From: Candidatus Sulfopaludibacter sp. SbA3
GTDB lineage: Bacteria; Acidobacteriota; Terriglobia; Bryobacterales; Bryobacteraceae
Reading direction: 5' to 3'
DNA length: 33,930 nt
Assembly: GCA_945893365.1 (NCBI GenBank)
Contig: CAMDED010000079.1
Coordinates: 1-33,930 of the forward strand
Positions within the stretch are counted from its first letter, which is position 1. Every line of letters starts with the position of its first letter. The notes beneath the pieces were generated by a model. That model searched no databases and was not told the origin of the DNA. It saw only the letters and a program-made list of their open reading frames with translations. Made by a program: the position numbers and the translations under genes. Below, in pieces: positions 8,801 through 15,177 of this stretch.

Positions 8801-9302
8801 GTACCGCAACCACGCCCGCGGTCGAATGGACCAGCGCGAACGGGTTGCGCATGTTGAGCGGCAGATCGGCCACCATCTGCTTGTCGAGCGTGACCGACTG
8901 GTTCGCCGTCTGAGAATCGAGCTGCACGACGGATTCCGAGATCTCGACCGTCTGCGTCACTTCGCCGATCTGCATCGGCACGTTCAACTCGCCGGACTGA
9001 TTCGCAACCAGCGTGATGCCGCGTTGCGAAAACAGCTTGAATCCTCTGGCTTCCGCGGTGAGCTCATAGGCGCCGGGCAGCAGTTGCGAGAATGTGAATC
9101 GGCCTTCCTGGCCGGTGACGGACTGGCGTGTCTCGTTTGTTGCCGTATTTTTCACTTTGACTATCACGCCCGGCATCACGGCCCCGTTGGGGTCGCTGAC
9201 AAGGCCCGTGAGATTGGACGTGAAGGCCTGGCCGAAAATGCATGGCGCGGCCATCGCAAAGAGCAGCGCGAACAGGGCTGCGGGGACTGGGAATCGTCTC
9301 AT
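5877..9302 (-). CDS. Oar-like TonB-dependent outer-membrane receptor with N-terminal carboxypeptidase-regulatory-like domain
   Basis: A 1141-residue outer-membrane protein. Residues 1-25 are a signal peptide ending FGQ. Residues ~30-110 form a carboxypeptidase-regulatory-like beta-sandwich (LTGLVSDPNGAVMPGV, then GRFTFSQLLPGAYELTAEARGFK). A plug-like region with LPLNMRNPFALV and GGRDESGLILLDGVPA follows, then a large beta-barrel. The final residues NIQLGLKIDF end in Phe, the usual C-terminal signal of barrel proteins. Such receptors import large or polymeric substrates using TonB energy; the ligand is unknown. A Shine-Dalgarno GAGG lies about 7 nt before ATG. The TPR gene overlaps its 3' end. 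No ExbB/TonB genes are in the window. Confidence 0.92.
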   Translation of the reverse strand: MRRFPVPAALFALLFAMAAPCIFGQAFTSNLTGLVSDPNGAVMPGVIVKVKNTATNETRQSVTGQEGRFTFSQLLPGAYELTAEARGFKLFSQRGITLVANQSGELNVPMQIGEVTQTVEISESVVQLDSQTANQSVTLDKQMVADLPLNMRNPFALVHSTAGVVAVRTGVSQATQDQNHNRFAMNGGRDESGLILLDGVPATTGDWSALIIAPSVDSVQEVQVVRNSYEAQFGKSGGGVVSVVSKGGSNQFHGTAFDFLRNDHLDANAWANNKVGRPRTSFQRNQFGGNLGGPILKSKRLYFFGGYEGVRLGVPGTNISNVPTELQRAGDFSQTFNSNLTPSPIFNPFSTRPNPNGTGSIRDPFPDNRIPQAMWDPIGAKVLSLFPRPTSPGDPGTFARNFSATGKTVTTNDRFDARIDWAHSEKHTFYTRVSKAWQVNVAPVFFGNNVDSNFSDQNPRHHVTIGNTFIPSPTLVINFLVGAGRWREEQDSPSKGLNATAIGYSQAVANTFQAATIPQFILDGYATLGNSRFLNFPRETNNFQSNVTKERGAHSIKFGFMAESAKLNSTDLRSADFNFNRGLTSGPLAAPNSTTSGNSLASLLLGTGSGGSAPLRPQLATNQMYYAVYAQDSWRFNKRLTLNFGLRYEVQKPRTERFNRFNYFDFTATNPVGQRVGLPLKGGLAFVTDGDRGQWTADNRDFAPRVGLSYKLNDKLVVRAGYGIYYLQVVGGGTGGTDGYSTSTTWVSTRGGDGINPQDKVSNPFPGGLIAPIANSQGLQTLLGQSINAFQRPHPSGYVQNYSIDFQYEIDRGTVIELGYAGNQSRKLLLGTAMNVNQLPANLLSQGAALNDQVSNPFFGVITSGVLAGATVPRHRLLRPYPQFDSVNLSADTPGATAGYNALVAKVTKHFSSGLNLISSFQWSKAIDNTSETQGWELAEGFRNYQDLAIERSISGHDVPRSFVNAFVYQLPVGKGKKFGSGMNSVADAVLGGWQVSGIVNLADGLPLQFTAPSSISTYGFGLQRPNVANRQDLKVPNQGPDLWFNKAATTAPAPFTVGNLSRWVPNIRFGATKNADLSIQKHFRYKELLRAQLRAEFFNALNHPQFGRADTNISSGSYGTVSGVTNYGSRNIQLGLKIDF

Positions 9303-9358
9303 TGAATTACCTCATGGAGCTTTAAGCTCAAGACCTGAAACTGAAAACTATGCTCAGG

Positions 9359-9367
9359 ATTCTATCA
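9359..9367 (-). promoter_or_regulatory. Extended -10 promoter of the Oar-like receptor gene
   Basis: The minus strand reads TGATAGAAT, a TGn-extended -10 with TAGAAT, about 57 nt before the ATG at 9302. No matching -35 is seen, which is common for extended -10 promoters. The leader contains GAGG placed correctly for translation. The ~120 bp between here and the upstream regulator gene holds a small CGCC/GGCG inverted repeat with a 3-nt loop but no gene I can support. Confidence 0.5.
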
Positions 9368-9489
9368 GAAGGCGGCGTTCTGCGTTGCGGGTTTCGCGGC
9401 AAAGGGATATGGGTCTGGCAACCCGGGTTTTCGTCGTGCCGCCCCAGACACAAGGGCCACGCCTTCGGCGCTGGCGGCCGCCTCGCTCG

Positions 9490-10848
9490 CTACCCCATCC
9501 CCAACTCTGTCATTTTTTGATAGAGCAAGCGCCGTTGGATTCCCAGAATTCGCGCTGCTTCTGTTTTGTTTCCGTCCGCCTCTCGCAACGCGGAACGCAC
9601 CAGTTCCGCTTCCACGCGCCTGAGGACCTGCCAGTATCCATCTCGAAAAGGGACGCCCGCTTCCCACCTGCCATGCGCAACGGCCGCTGGAATCACGGGG
9701 TACGCAATCGCTTCCGGCGTAATCAGCCCGCCAGGCGCGAGGACTACGGCGCGCGTAATCACGTTCTCGAGCTCCCGGACATTCCCTGGCCAGTCGTGCT
9801 GCATGATCCGTTCAAGCGCGTCCTGTCGAATCGAGACGGGCTTCTCCGAACGGCTGAGGAAACGCTGAATCAGGAGCGGGATGTCCTCGCGGCGGTTGCG
9901 CAGCGGCGGCAAGCTGATCCCCACCACGTTCAAGCGATAGAACAGATCCTCGCGGAAACGCCCCTCGGGCACCGCCGCGTTCAGGTCGCGCGCAGTGGCG
10001 GCGACCAGACGAAAGTCCACGGCGATAGGTCCGGTCCCTCCGAGCCGCTCAACGGTTCGCTCTTGAATCGCGCGCAGGAGTTTCGCTTGCAGCCCGAGCG
10101 GCAGATCTCCAACTTCATCCAGAAACAGCGTTCCGCCCTGCGCCTGCTCAAACCGTCCGATGCGCCGCGACACGGCGTTGGTAAAGGCCCCCTTCTCGTG
10201 GCCGAACAATTCGGTCTCCAGCAGATGTTCGGGAATCGCCGCGCAATTCACTTTGATGAGGGGCATGTTCCGGCGCGCGCTGAACTCGTGGATCGCGTTG
10301 GCTACCAGTTCTTTTCCCGTGCCGGATTCCCCCGTCACAAGCACGGTCGCCGCCGAGTCCGCTACGCGGCCGATTACCTTGTACACCTCCTGCATCGCCG
10401 GACTATGACCCACCATGCCTGGAATCGCCGCTTCCGGAGTAGCCGGTCCCCGAAGCGCGCGGACCTCACGCTCCAGCTGCCGGTACTCCAGAGCCCTTTG
10501 AATCAGGAGCAGCAGGTGTTCGTCATGGATCGGCTTCGAAAGATAATCGAACGCCCCGAACTGCGTCGCCCGAATGGCGTTGGCGCTTGAAGTCTCAGCC
10601 GTCATGATGATGACCGCCGCGCCGGAATGGCCGGCGCGCAGACGCTGCAGAATCGTGATTCCATCGACATCGGGAAGACGGATGTCGAGCAGAACCAGAT
10701 CCGGCTCCTCGTTCAGCGCAATCCGCAGGCCCGCTTCACCCGTGGCGGCTTCGAGTACCGAGTATCCTTCGTCCTCGAGAATGAGCTTGAGCGCGCGCAG
10801 CGCCGTGCGCTCATCCTCCACGATCAGGATTCGATGCGACTTCTTCAT
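9490..10848 (-). CDS. NtrC-type sigma54-dependent response regulator
   Basis: A 452-residue three-domain activator. Receiver domain 5-120: acidic pocket E11/D12, phospho-acceptor Asp55 (LLDIRLPD) and Lys105 (SKP). AAA+ domain ~145-375: Walker A GESGTGKE at 173-180, Walker B GTLFLDE, and the sigma54-contact loop at 220-225. Fis-type helix-turn-helix at the end (NKTEAARILGIQRRLLYQK). The contact loop reads GAFTNA instead of GAFTGA; codon 224 is AAC. Its ATG overlaps the kinase stop by 4 nt, so it is the cognate regulator. With the kinase it resembles ZraSR-type systems; since it is divergent from a metal-efflux operon, that operon is its likely target (inference). Confidence 0.95.
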   Translation of the reverse strand: MKKSHRILIVEDERTALRALKLILEDEGYSVLEAATGEAGLRIALNEEPDLVLLDIRLPDVDGITILQRLRAGHSGAAVIIMTAETSSANAIRATQFGAFDYLSKPIHDEHLLLLIQRALEYRQLEREVRALRGPATPEAAIPGMVGHSPAMQEVYKVIGRVADSAATVLVTGESGTGKELVANAIHEFSARRNMPLIKVNCAAIPEHLLETELFGHEKGAFTNAVSRRIGRFEQAQGGTLFLDEVGDLPLGLQAKLLRAIQERTVERLGGTGPIAVDFRLVAATARDLNAAVPEGRFREDLFYRLNVVGISLPPLRNRREDIPLLIQRFLSRSEKPVSIRQDALERIMQHDWPGNVRELENVITRAVVLAPGGLITPEAIAYPVIPAAVAHGRWEAGVPFRDGYWQVLRRVEAELVRSALREADGNKTEAARILGIQRRLLYQKMTELGMG

Positions 10849-12281
10849 GCGGGACGTTCGGCGGGAACCGAGACCGTGAACACCGCCCCTCGATCCCCTT
10901 TGCCAACCTCGATCGTTCCTCCCATCTTTTCGAGCAGGGTCCTTGTCACCGCCAATCCTAGTCCCGTGCCGCCGGGCTTAGTGGTGTAGAAGGCTTCAAA
11001 AACCCGCTCTCGCTGTTCCGCCGTCAGGCCCGGTCCGCTGTCCTCAACCCGGATTGCCAAACGCCGCGGCTGCCGCTCCACCGTCAGGTCGACGCGGCCC
11101 CGGCCGGAAACGTCGATCGCGTTCAACAGTACGTTCATCAGCGCTTGTTGCAAGTAGTCGCCATCCACGAAAGCATGGCAGTCCAGGGGCGAATGGACCT
11201 GTAAGTGGACCCGGCGCTCCTGGGCGTGCGGCCGAACCAGAGCCAGCGTCCGGTCGAGAATCGGTTGCATCTCTTGTTCCCGTACCTTCCCCGGCTCGTC
11301 GTCCCGAAATACGAGCAGACTCCGTAAGAGAGCGTCCAGGCGGTCGATCTCGCCGGTGATGAGGTTCACTTCCTCGGCCGGCGACTCTCCCTGCAAACGT
11401 CTCGCCAACAAGCGGACGGTCAGGCGAAGGCTGTTCAGCGGATTCTTGATCTCGTGGGCAATGCCGGCGACCACCCGGCCCATCACCCGCAGCCGGTCCT
11501 CGCGGCGCAGGTCGCGCTCCAGGGACTCACGGCTTTCGGCCATGGTGTTGATGGCTTGAACAATCGGCCTGAGCTCATGGTTCTGGTCCGGCAGCCGGTA
11601 GCTGGCTTCTGTTTCGAGGCGCGCCAGACCGCTCTGGATCTGAGCGAACCCGCGCTGCAGATTGAAGCTGAGCGTCAACACAGCGCACGTCGTGATCAGT
11701 GCAATCACCATCACCGCGATAAGCAGCAACCGCTTGGTCACTTCGCTCGCGTCGCTGAAATTGAGCATGCGCCTCAGACACCAGGCGGCGGGCTTGCCCT
11801 GGGCGCCCGCAATCGCCGCGATCAGGACCAGGTCGTTCCCGTCCTGCCGGGAGCGATGCGCGATATGGCCGCTTTGCCGGCTCTCGGCCAAGGCAATCAT
11901 GATCTCGGTGTTCTCAACCGCCGGTTGCCGCAGGGTGCTGCCAGGTTCCGTGTAAGTGGGAAAACTGTGGCCCACTACCTGATCGCCCCAGAGATAACCG
12001 CCTTCAATGTCCGCGTGCGATCGGAGAACCTCGTACGAAACCGGCTTCAGCAATTGATCGAGTTCGTCCGCCTCTGAAGGCAGCGCCCTCTTCAATTCAG
12101 CCGCTTGGAGCAATTCATTGACGGCGTTTTTCAAATTCCGGTTGGCGTCGCCGATCACCACCGTTCGAAGGTTCCGCGTGAGATCGAAGACGAGGATGCC
12201 CGTCAAGCAAAGCGACACCAGGGCCGTCCAGAGAAGCCAAGTCTGCAATCTTTGAGCCGCGACGATTCTTGGGAACCACAT
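10845..12281 (-). CDS. Membrane sensor histidine kinase, ZraS/NtrB-like
   Basis: A 478-residue kinase. TM1 is at about 12-32, a periplasmic sensor region follows to ~180, TM2 lies at ~182-205, then a HAMP-like linker. The phospho-acceptor is His276 in GIAHEIKNP; N-box NVLLNAID, G1 VEDSGPGL and G2 GGTGLGLAVT complete the ATPase domain. The periplasmic part contains several His residues (SHAD, VGHSF, SGHIAHR) that might bind metal, which is unproven. I start at ATG 12281; a TTG at 12305 in frame would add eight polar residues and overlap the presumed promoter (TACACT, 12313-12308). Four-nt overlap with the regulator gene. Confidence 0.92.
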   Translation of the reverse strand: MWFPRIVAAQRLQTWLLWTALVSLCLTGILVFDLTRNLRTVVIGDANRNLKNAVNELLQAAELKRALPSEADELDQLLKPVSYEVLRSHADIEGGYLWGDQVVGHSFPTYTEPGSTLRQPAVENTEIMIALAESRQSGHIAHRSRQDGNDLVLIAAIAGAQGKPAAWCLRRMLNFSDASEVTKRLLLIAVMVIALITTCAVLTLSFNLQRGFAQIQSGLARLETEASYRLPDQNHELRPIVQAINTMAESRESLERDLRREDRLRVMGRVVAGIAHEIKNPLNSLRLTVRLLARRLQGESPAEEVNLITGEIDRLDALLRSLLVFRDDEPGKVREQEMQPILDRTLALVRPHAQERRVHLQVHSPLDCHAFVDGDYLQQALMNVLLNAIDVSGRGRVDLTVERQPRRLAIRVEDSGPGLTAEQRERVFEAFYTTKPGGTGLGLAVTRTLLEKMGGTIEVGKGDRGAVFTVSVPAERPA

Positions 12282-12284
12282 GCT

Positions 12285-12317
12285 GTCCGTACGCTTTCCG
12301 TACAACCAGTGTACGCA
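12285..12317. repeat. Three 11-bp units with GTAC cores, candidate operator between divergent kinase and efflux operons
   Basis: GTAC occurs at 12289, 12300 and 12311, exactly 11 bp apart, about one helical turn, so the cores face the same side of the DNA. The first two units share TCCGTAC. The kinase -10 candidate (TACACT, minus strand 12313-12308) overlaps the third unit, so a bound protein could repress or tune the kinase operon and activate the efflux operon, whose first ATG is 99 bp to the right of the last core. The binder is unknown. Confidence 0.45.
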
Positions 12318-12329
12318 TTCCTCTCAAGC

Positions 12330-12344
12330 TGGCGCGGAAGCCGC
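12330..12344 (+). promoter_or_regulatory. Weak sigma54 (-24/-12) promoter candidate for the efflux operon
   Basis: TGGCGCG followed by GAAGCC and GC gives GG-N10-GC with the invariant pairs at 12331-12332 and 12343-12344. The usual TT before GC is CC here, so this is only a partial match and could be chance in GC-rich DNA. It is noted because a sigma54 activator is encoded next door and no good sigma70 promoter is visible before the ATG at 12410. Confidence 0.25.
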
Positions 12345-12409
12345 TTGCCGCTGAACGAATGCCTAAGCCGGCGATGCGGCCCCTCCCGTGCTCATGCCAT
12401 GCGGTCCTC

Positions 12410-13675
12410 ATGACTCGTCTGCTCTTCGCCATCCTGACTATGCTGCTGGCTTCGACGCTCGCGCGCGCCCAAAGCGGCCTCACACTCGATCGGGTGATGG
12501 AAGAAGCGCTGTCGCGCAACCTTCGCCTGCTGGCGGAGCGCCTGAACCTCAATATCGCCGACGCCCGCATTGTGCAGGCGCGCCTTCGGCCGAATCCGGT
12601 GCTCAGCCTGGGCGCGAACTATTTGGATGTTCTTGGATCGGGCTTCAATCCCGCAACCAGCGCCGCCGGTCCCTCGGAGGTGAACGCGCGCGTGGACTAC
12701 GTGTTCGAGCGCGGCCGGAAGCGGCAGGAACGCGTGGCGGTCGCCGAAGCCTACAAGGCGGTATCGCAACTCGAACTGATGAACTCCACCCGGATGCTCG
12801 TTCTGGATGTGCAGAGCGCCTTCACGGATCTCCTGCTGGCGAAAGAGAACGCCGCTCTCGCGCGCGCCAGCCTCGATGCCTTCAACCTGATTGTTGCCGT
12901 GAACAAAACCCGCGTCGATGCCGGCGACCTCGCACGCGTCGAGCTCGTGCGGTCCGAGGTCGCGCAACTCCAGTTTGCCAATCAGGTGCGGCAGGCCGAG
13001 TCTCGCGTGAGGCTCGCACGGAACCGGCTCCAGGCGATCATGGGCCGGCTCGTATTCGACCCTTCCTTCGATGTGACCGGAGAACTGCGCCGCGATCCGC
13101 TCCCGGCGGCGAAAGCGGAAGTGGCGAAACTGGCTCTTGCCGCGCGTCCCGATCTGGACGCGCTTCGCCGGGACCAGGCGCGTTCGCAAGCCGACTTGCG
13201 CCTTCAACTCGCTCAGGGCAAGGTCGACTACACGCTAGGGGCGGGGGTGAATCGGCAGGGCGTTCCAGGCCTCGCCAGCGGCAACTCGGCGGGTATCTTC
13301 TTTTCCATGCCCTTGCCTGTCTACAACAGGAACCAGGGTGAGATCGAACGCGCGCGGCGCGAGCAGCAGCAGATCCAGGCCCGCATTCGCAGTCTTGAAC
13401 AGGAGATCGAGGCTGAAGTGGAAAATGCCTACGAGCGGTTTGAAACCGCCGGGCAACTACTCGAAAAGATTGAAATCGATCTTCTCGGCCGCGCCCGGCG
13501 CGTGCAGGAGGTCACCGGCTTTTCGTACCGCCGCGGCGAGGCTACGTTCGTCGAGCTCCTCGACGCGCAACGCACCTATAACGAGACGATGCAAGCCTAT
13601 AACGAAGCGCGCGCCGAGTACGGTCGCGCGCTCTTCCTGATCGACGCGATTGCGGGAAAGGGGTATTCCAGGTGA
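12410..13675 (+). CDS. Outer-membrane factor of an RND efflux system (CzcC/TolC family)
   Basis: A 421-residue outer-membrane efflux protein. The chosen ATG begins a signal peptide (LLFAILTMLLASTLARA, cleavage before Q); the frame is open upstream to 12269 but that part is not signal-like. Two OEP repeats follow, each with long helical segments (for example RLRPNPVLSLGANY near the start, then heptad-rich stretches at ~95-200 and ~300-380), as expected for the trimeric tunnel. It forms the exit duct for the pump encoded downstream. The stop overlaps the next gene's GTG by 4 nt. No strong ribosome-binding site is seen. Confidence 0.92.
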   Translation: MTRLLFAILTMLLASTLARAQSGLTLDRVMEEALSRNLRLLAERLNLNIADARIVQARLRPNPVLSLGANYLDVLGSGFNPATSAAGPSEVNARVDYVFERGRKRQERVAVAEAYKAVSQLELMNSTRMLVLDVQSAFTDLLLAKENAALARASLDAFNLIVAVNKTRVDAGDLARVELVRSEVAQLQFANQVRQAESRVRLARNRLQAIMGRLVFDPSFDVTGELRRDPLPAAKAEVAKLALAARPDLDALRRDQARSQADLRLQLAQGKVDYTLGAGVNRQGVPGLASGNSAGIFFSMPLPVYNRNQGEIERARREQQQIQARIRSLEQEIEAEVENAYERFETAGQLLEKIEIDLLGRARRVQEVTGFSYRRGEATFVELLDAQRTYNETMQAYNEARAEYGRALFLIDAIAGKGYSR

Positions 13676-14826
13676 ACCACGCGATCCTCGCCGTCTTTTT
13701 GACCATCTCTATCGGCTGTGGAAGGCCGCCTGAATCCGCGCCCGCGCCGAAGATGGAAACGTCTCCTGCGGCGGCCGGAGGAGATCGCATTGAAATCCCT
13801 CCGGATTCTCCCAAGCTCAAACAGATACAGGTAGCCGAAGTGAAAATCGCCTTGATGCCGACGGACGAGTTCACGGTGCCCGCCAAAGTGGAATTGAACC
13901 CGAATCATGTCTCTAGAGTGCTGCTGCCCGTGGCTGGACGCGTAACGGAGGTGATGGTCCGGTTTGGCGATGCGGTTCGGCGCAACGATCCGCTTCTTTC
14001 GGTCGAAAGTCCCGAGGCCGACGCGGCGGCTTCATCGGCTATGCGGGCGGAGGCCCAAGTGACCGAGTCCAACACCGCTCTGCACAAGGCTCAAGTAGAC
14101 CTCGACCGCGTGACGGATCTTTTCAAAGGCGACGCAATCGCGAAGAAAGAAGTGGTGGCGGCCGAGACCGCTCTCGCCCAGGCCCGGACGGCTCTGAGGC
14201 AGTCGCAGATAGCCCAGTTGCAGGCGGCGGCTCGTCTCGAAGTTCTCGGCTTGAAGCCGGGGTCGTTCCGCCAACGGATCGTGGTGCGCGCGCCGCTCTC
14301 GGGCAAGATCACGGAGATGAACGTGGTGACCGGCGAATATCGCAACGACCTGAGTGCGCCGTTCATGACCATCGCGGATCTCAGCAGCGTCTGGATTTCC
14401 GCCGAAGTTCCCGAGTCCGCCATCCGGCTGGTGAAGGTGGGAGAGATCCTCGATGTCACACTTTCCGCATATCCCGGGGAGACCTTGCGCGGTCGCGTTA
14501 CACGCATGGCCGATTCCGTCGACCCGCAGACCAGAACCCTAAAGGTCTGGGCCGAGTTGAGCAACGCCGGAGGACGATTGCGCCCGGAGATGTTCGGCGA
14601 AGTGCGCCACATCGAGTCCTATCGTCAGGTTCCGGTGGTTCCGGCGCGATCAGTAATTCAGACGCAAGGCAAAGCCGTGGTTTACCGGGAAACCGGTCCG
14701 GGCCGCTTCGAACAGATCGCTGTGGAAACCGGAAAGCGATCGGGAGATCTCGTTCCCATTACCAGCGGACTGAGTGCGCGCGACCGCGTCGTCGTGGATG
14801 GCGCGATGCTGCTGAGGGGCTATTAA
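13672..14826 (+). CDS. Periplasmic membrane-fusion (adaptor) protein of the RND efflux system (CzcB/CusB type)
   Basis: A 384-residue adaptor joining the inner-membrane pump to the outer-membrane duct. It begins at GTG overlapping the previous stop, with AAAGGGG as ribosome-binding site. Hydrophobic residues 4-15 precede Cys16, suggesting a lipoprotein, although Ser at -3 of the lipobox is atypical. A barrel/lipoyl part (LLPVAGRVTEVMVRFGDAVRRND, ~80-105), an alpha-hairpin (~115-185) and the returning lipoyl half (RAPLSGKITEMNVVTGEYR) are visible, followed by a beta-barrel. I see no His/Cys-rich metal-binding tail such as some CzcB proteins have. Confidence 0.92.
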   Translation: MNHAILAVFLTISIGCGRPPESAPAPKMETSPAAAGGDRIEIPPDSPKLKQIQVAEVKIALMPTDEFTVPAKVELNPNHVSRVLLPVAGRVTEVMVRFGDAVRRNDPLLSVESPEADAAASSAMRAEAQVTESNTALHKAQVDLDRVTDLFKGDAIAKKEVVAAETALAQARTALRQSQIAQLQAAARLEVLGLKPGSFRQRIVVRAPLSGKITEMNVVTGEYRNDLSAPFMTIADLSSVWISAEVPESAIRLVKVGEILDVTLSAYPGETLRGRVTRMADSVDPQTRTLKVWAELSNAGGRLRPEMFGEVRHIESYRQVPVVPARSVIQTQGKAVVYRETGPGRFEQIAVETGKRSGDLVPITSGLSARDRVVVDGAMLLRGY

Positions 14827-14829
14827 GCC

Positions 14830-15177
14830 ATGGACGCTCCGGCCAAGATGATGTTGATCTTCCTGGATGAAACGGATAGATGGGGAGAGTCGCGCGCGCC
14901 GCTGTATGAGGCGATCGTCGAAACGCTCTTTCAATCCGGCATTGCCGGCGCCACGGTCCACAACGGCATCATGGGCTTCGGAGCCAACCTTTACCTTCAT
15001 CGTAAGCGTCTGTTCGGCGTAACGGACGAAAGACCGGTCACGATCACGGTCATCGACAGCGAAACGAAACTCCGGGCTGTCCTGCCAAGGCTCCGGACGA
15101 TGGTCCAGGAGGGCTTGATCTTCCTGGTGGATGGGGAGGTGCTCCATCTCGGACTCCGCGGAGCGAACCGCGCATGA
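14830..15177 (+). CDS. DUF190 family PII-like protein in the RND operon
   Basis: A 115-residue protein matching the DUF190/COG1993 family, whose members adopt the trimeric PII (ferredoxin-like) fold. Seen: a first strand MMLIFLDETD, helix RAPLYEAIVETLFQSGIAGATV, then NGIMGFG in the T-loop region and PVTITVIDSETKLRAVLPRLRTMV. It lies 3 nt after the adaptor gene and its stop overlaps the pump ATG by 4 nt, so it is an integral member of the operon. PII-like proteins often sense nucleotides or metals and gate transporters; a role in sensing metal or regulating the pump is inference. Confidence 0.88.
   Translation: MDAPAKMMLIFLDETDRWGESRAPLYEAIVETLFQSGIAGATVHNGIMGFGANLYLHRKRLFGVTDERPVTITVIDSETKLRAVLPRLRTMVQEGLIFLVDGEVLHLGLRGANRA

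Noticed and set aside
12285-12317. GTAC triplet as replication-origin iterons
   Set aside because: Only three short units, no replication gene, no AT-rich unwinding region; an operator is more likely.
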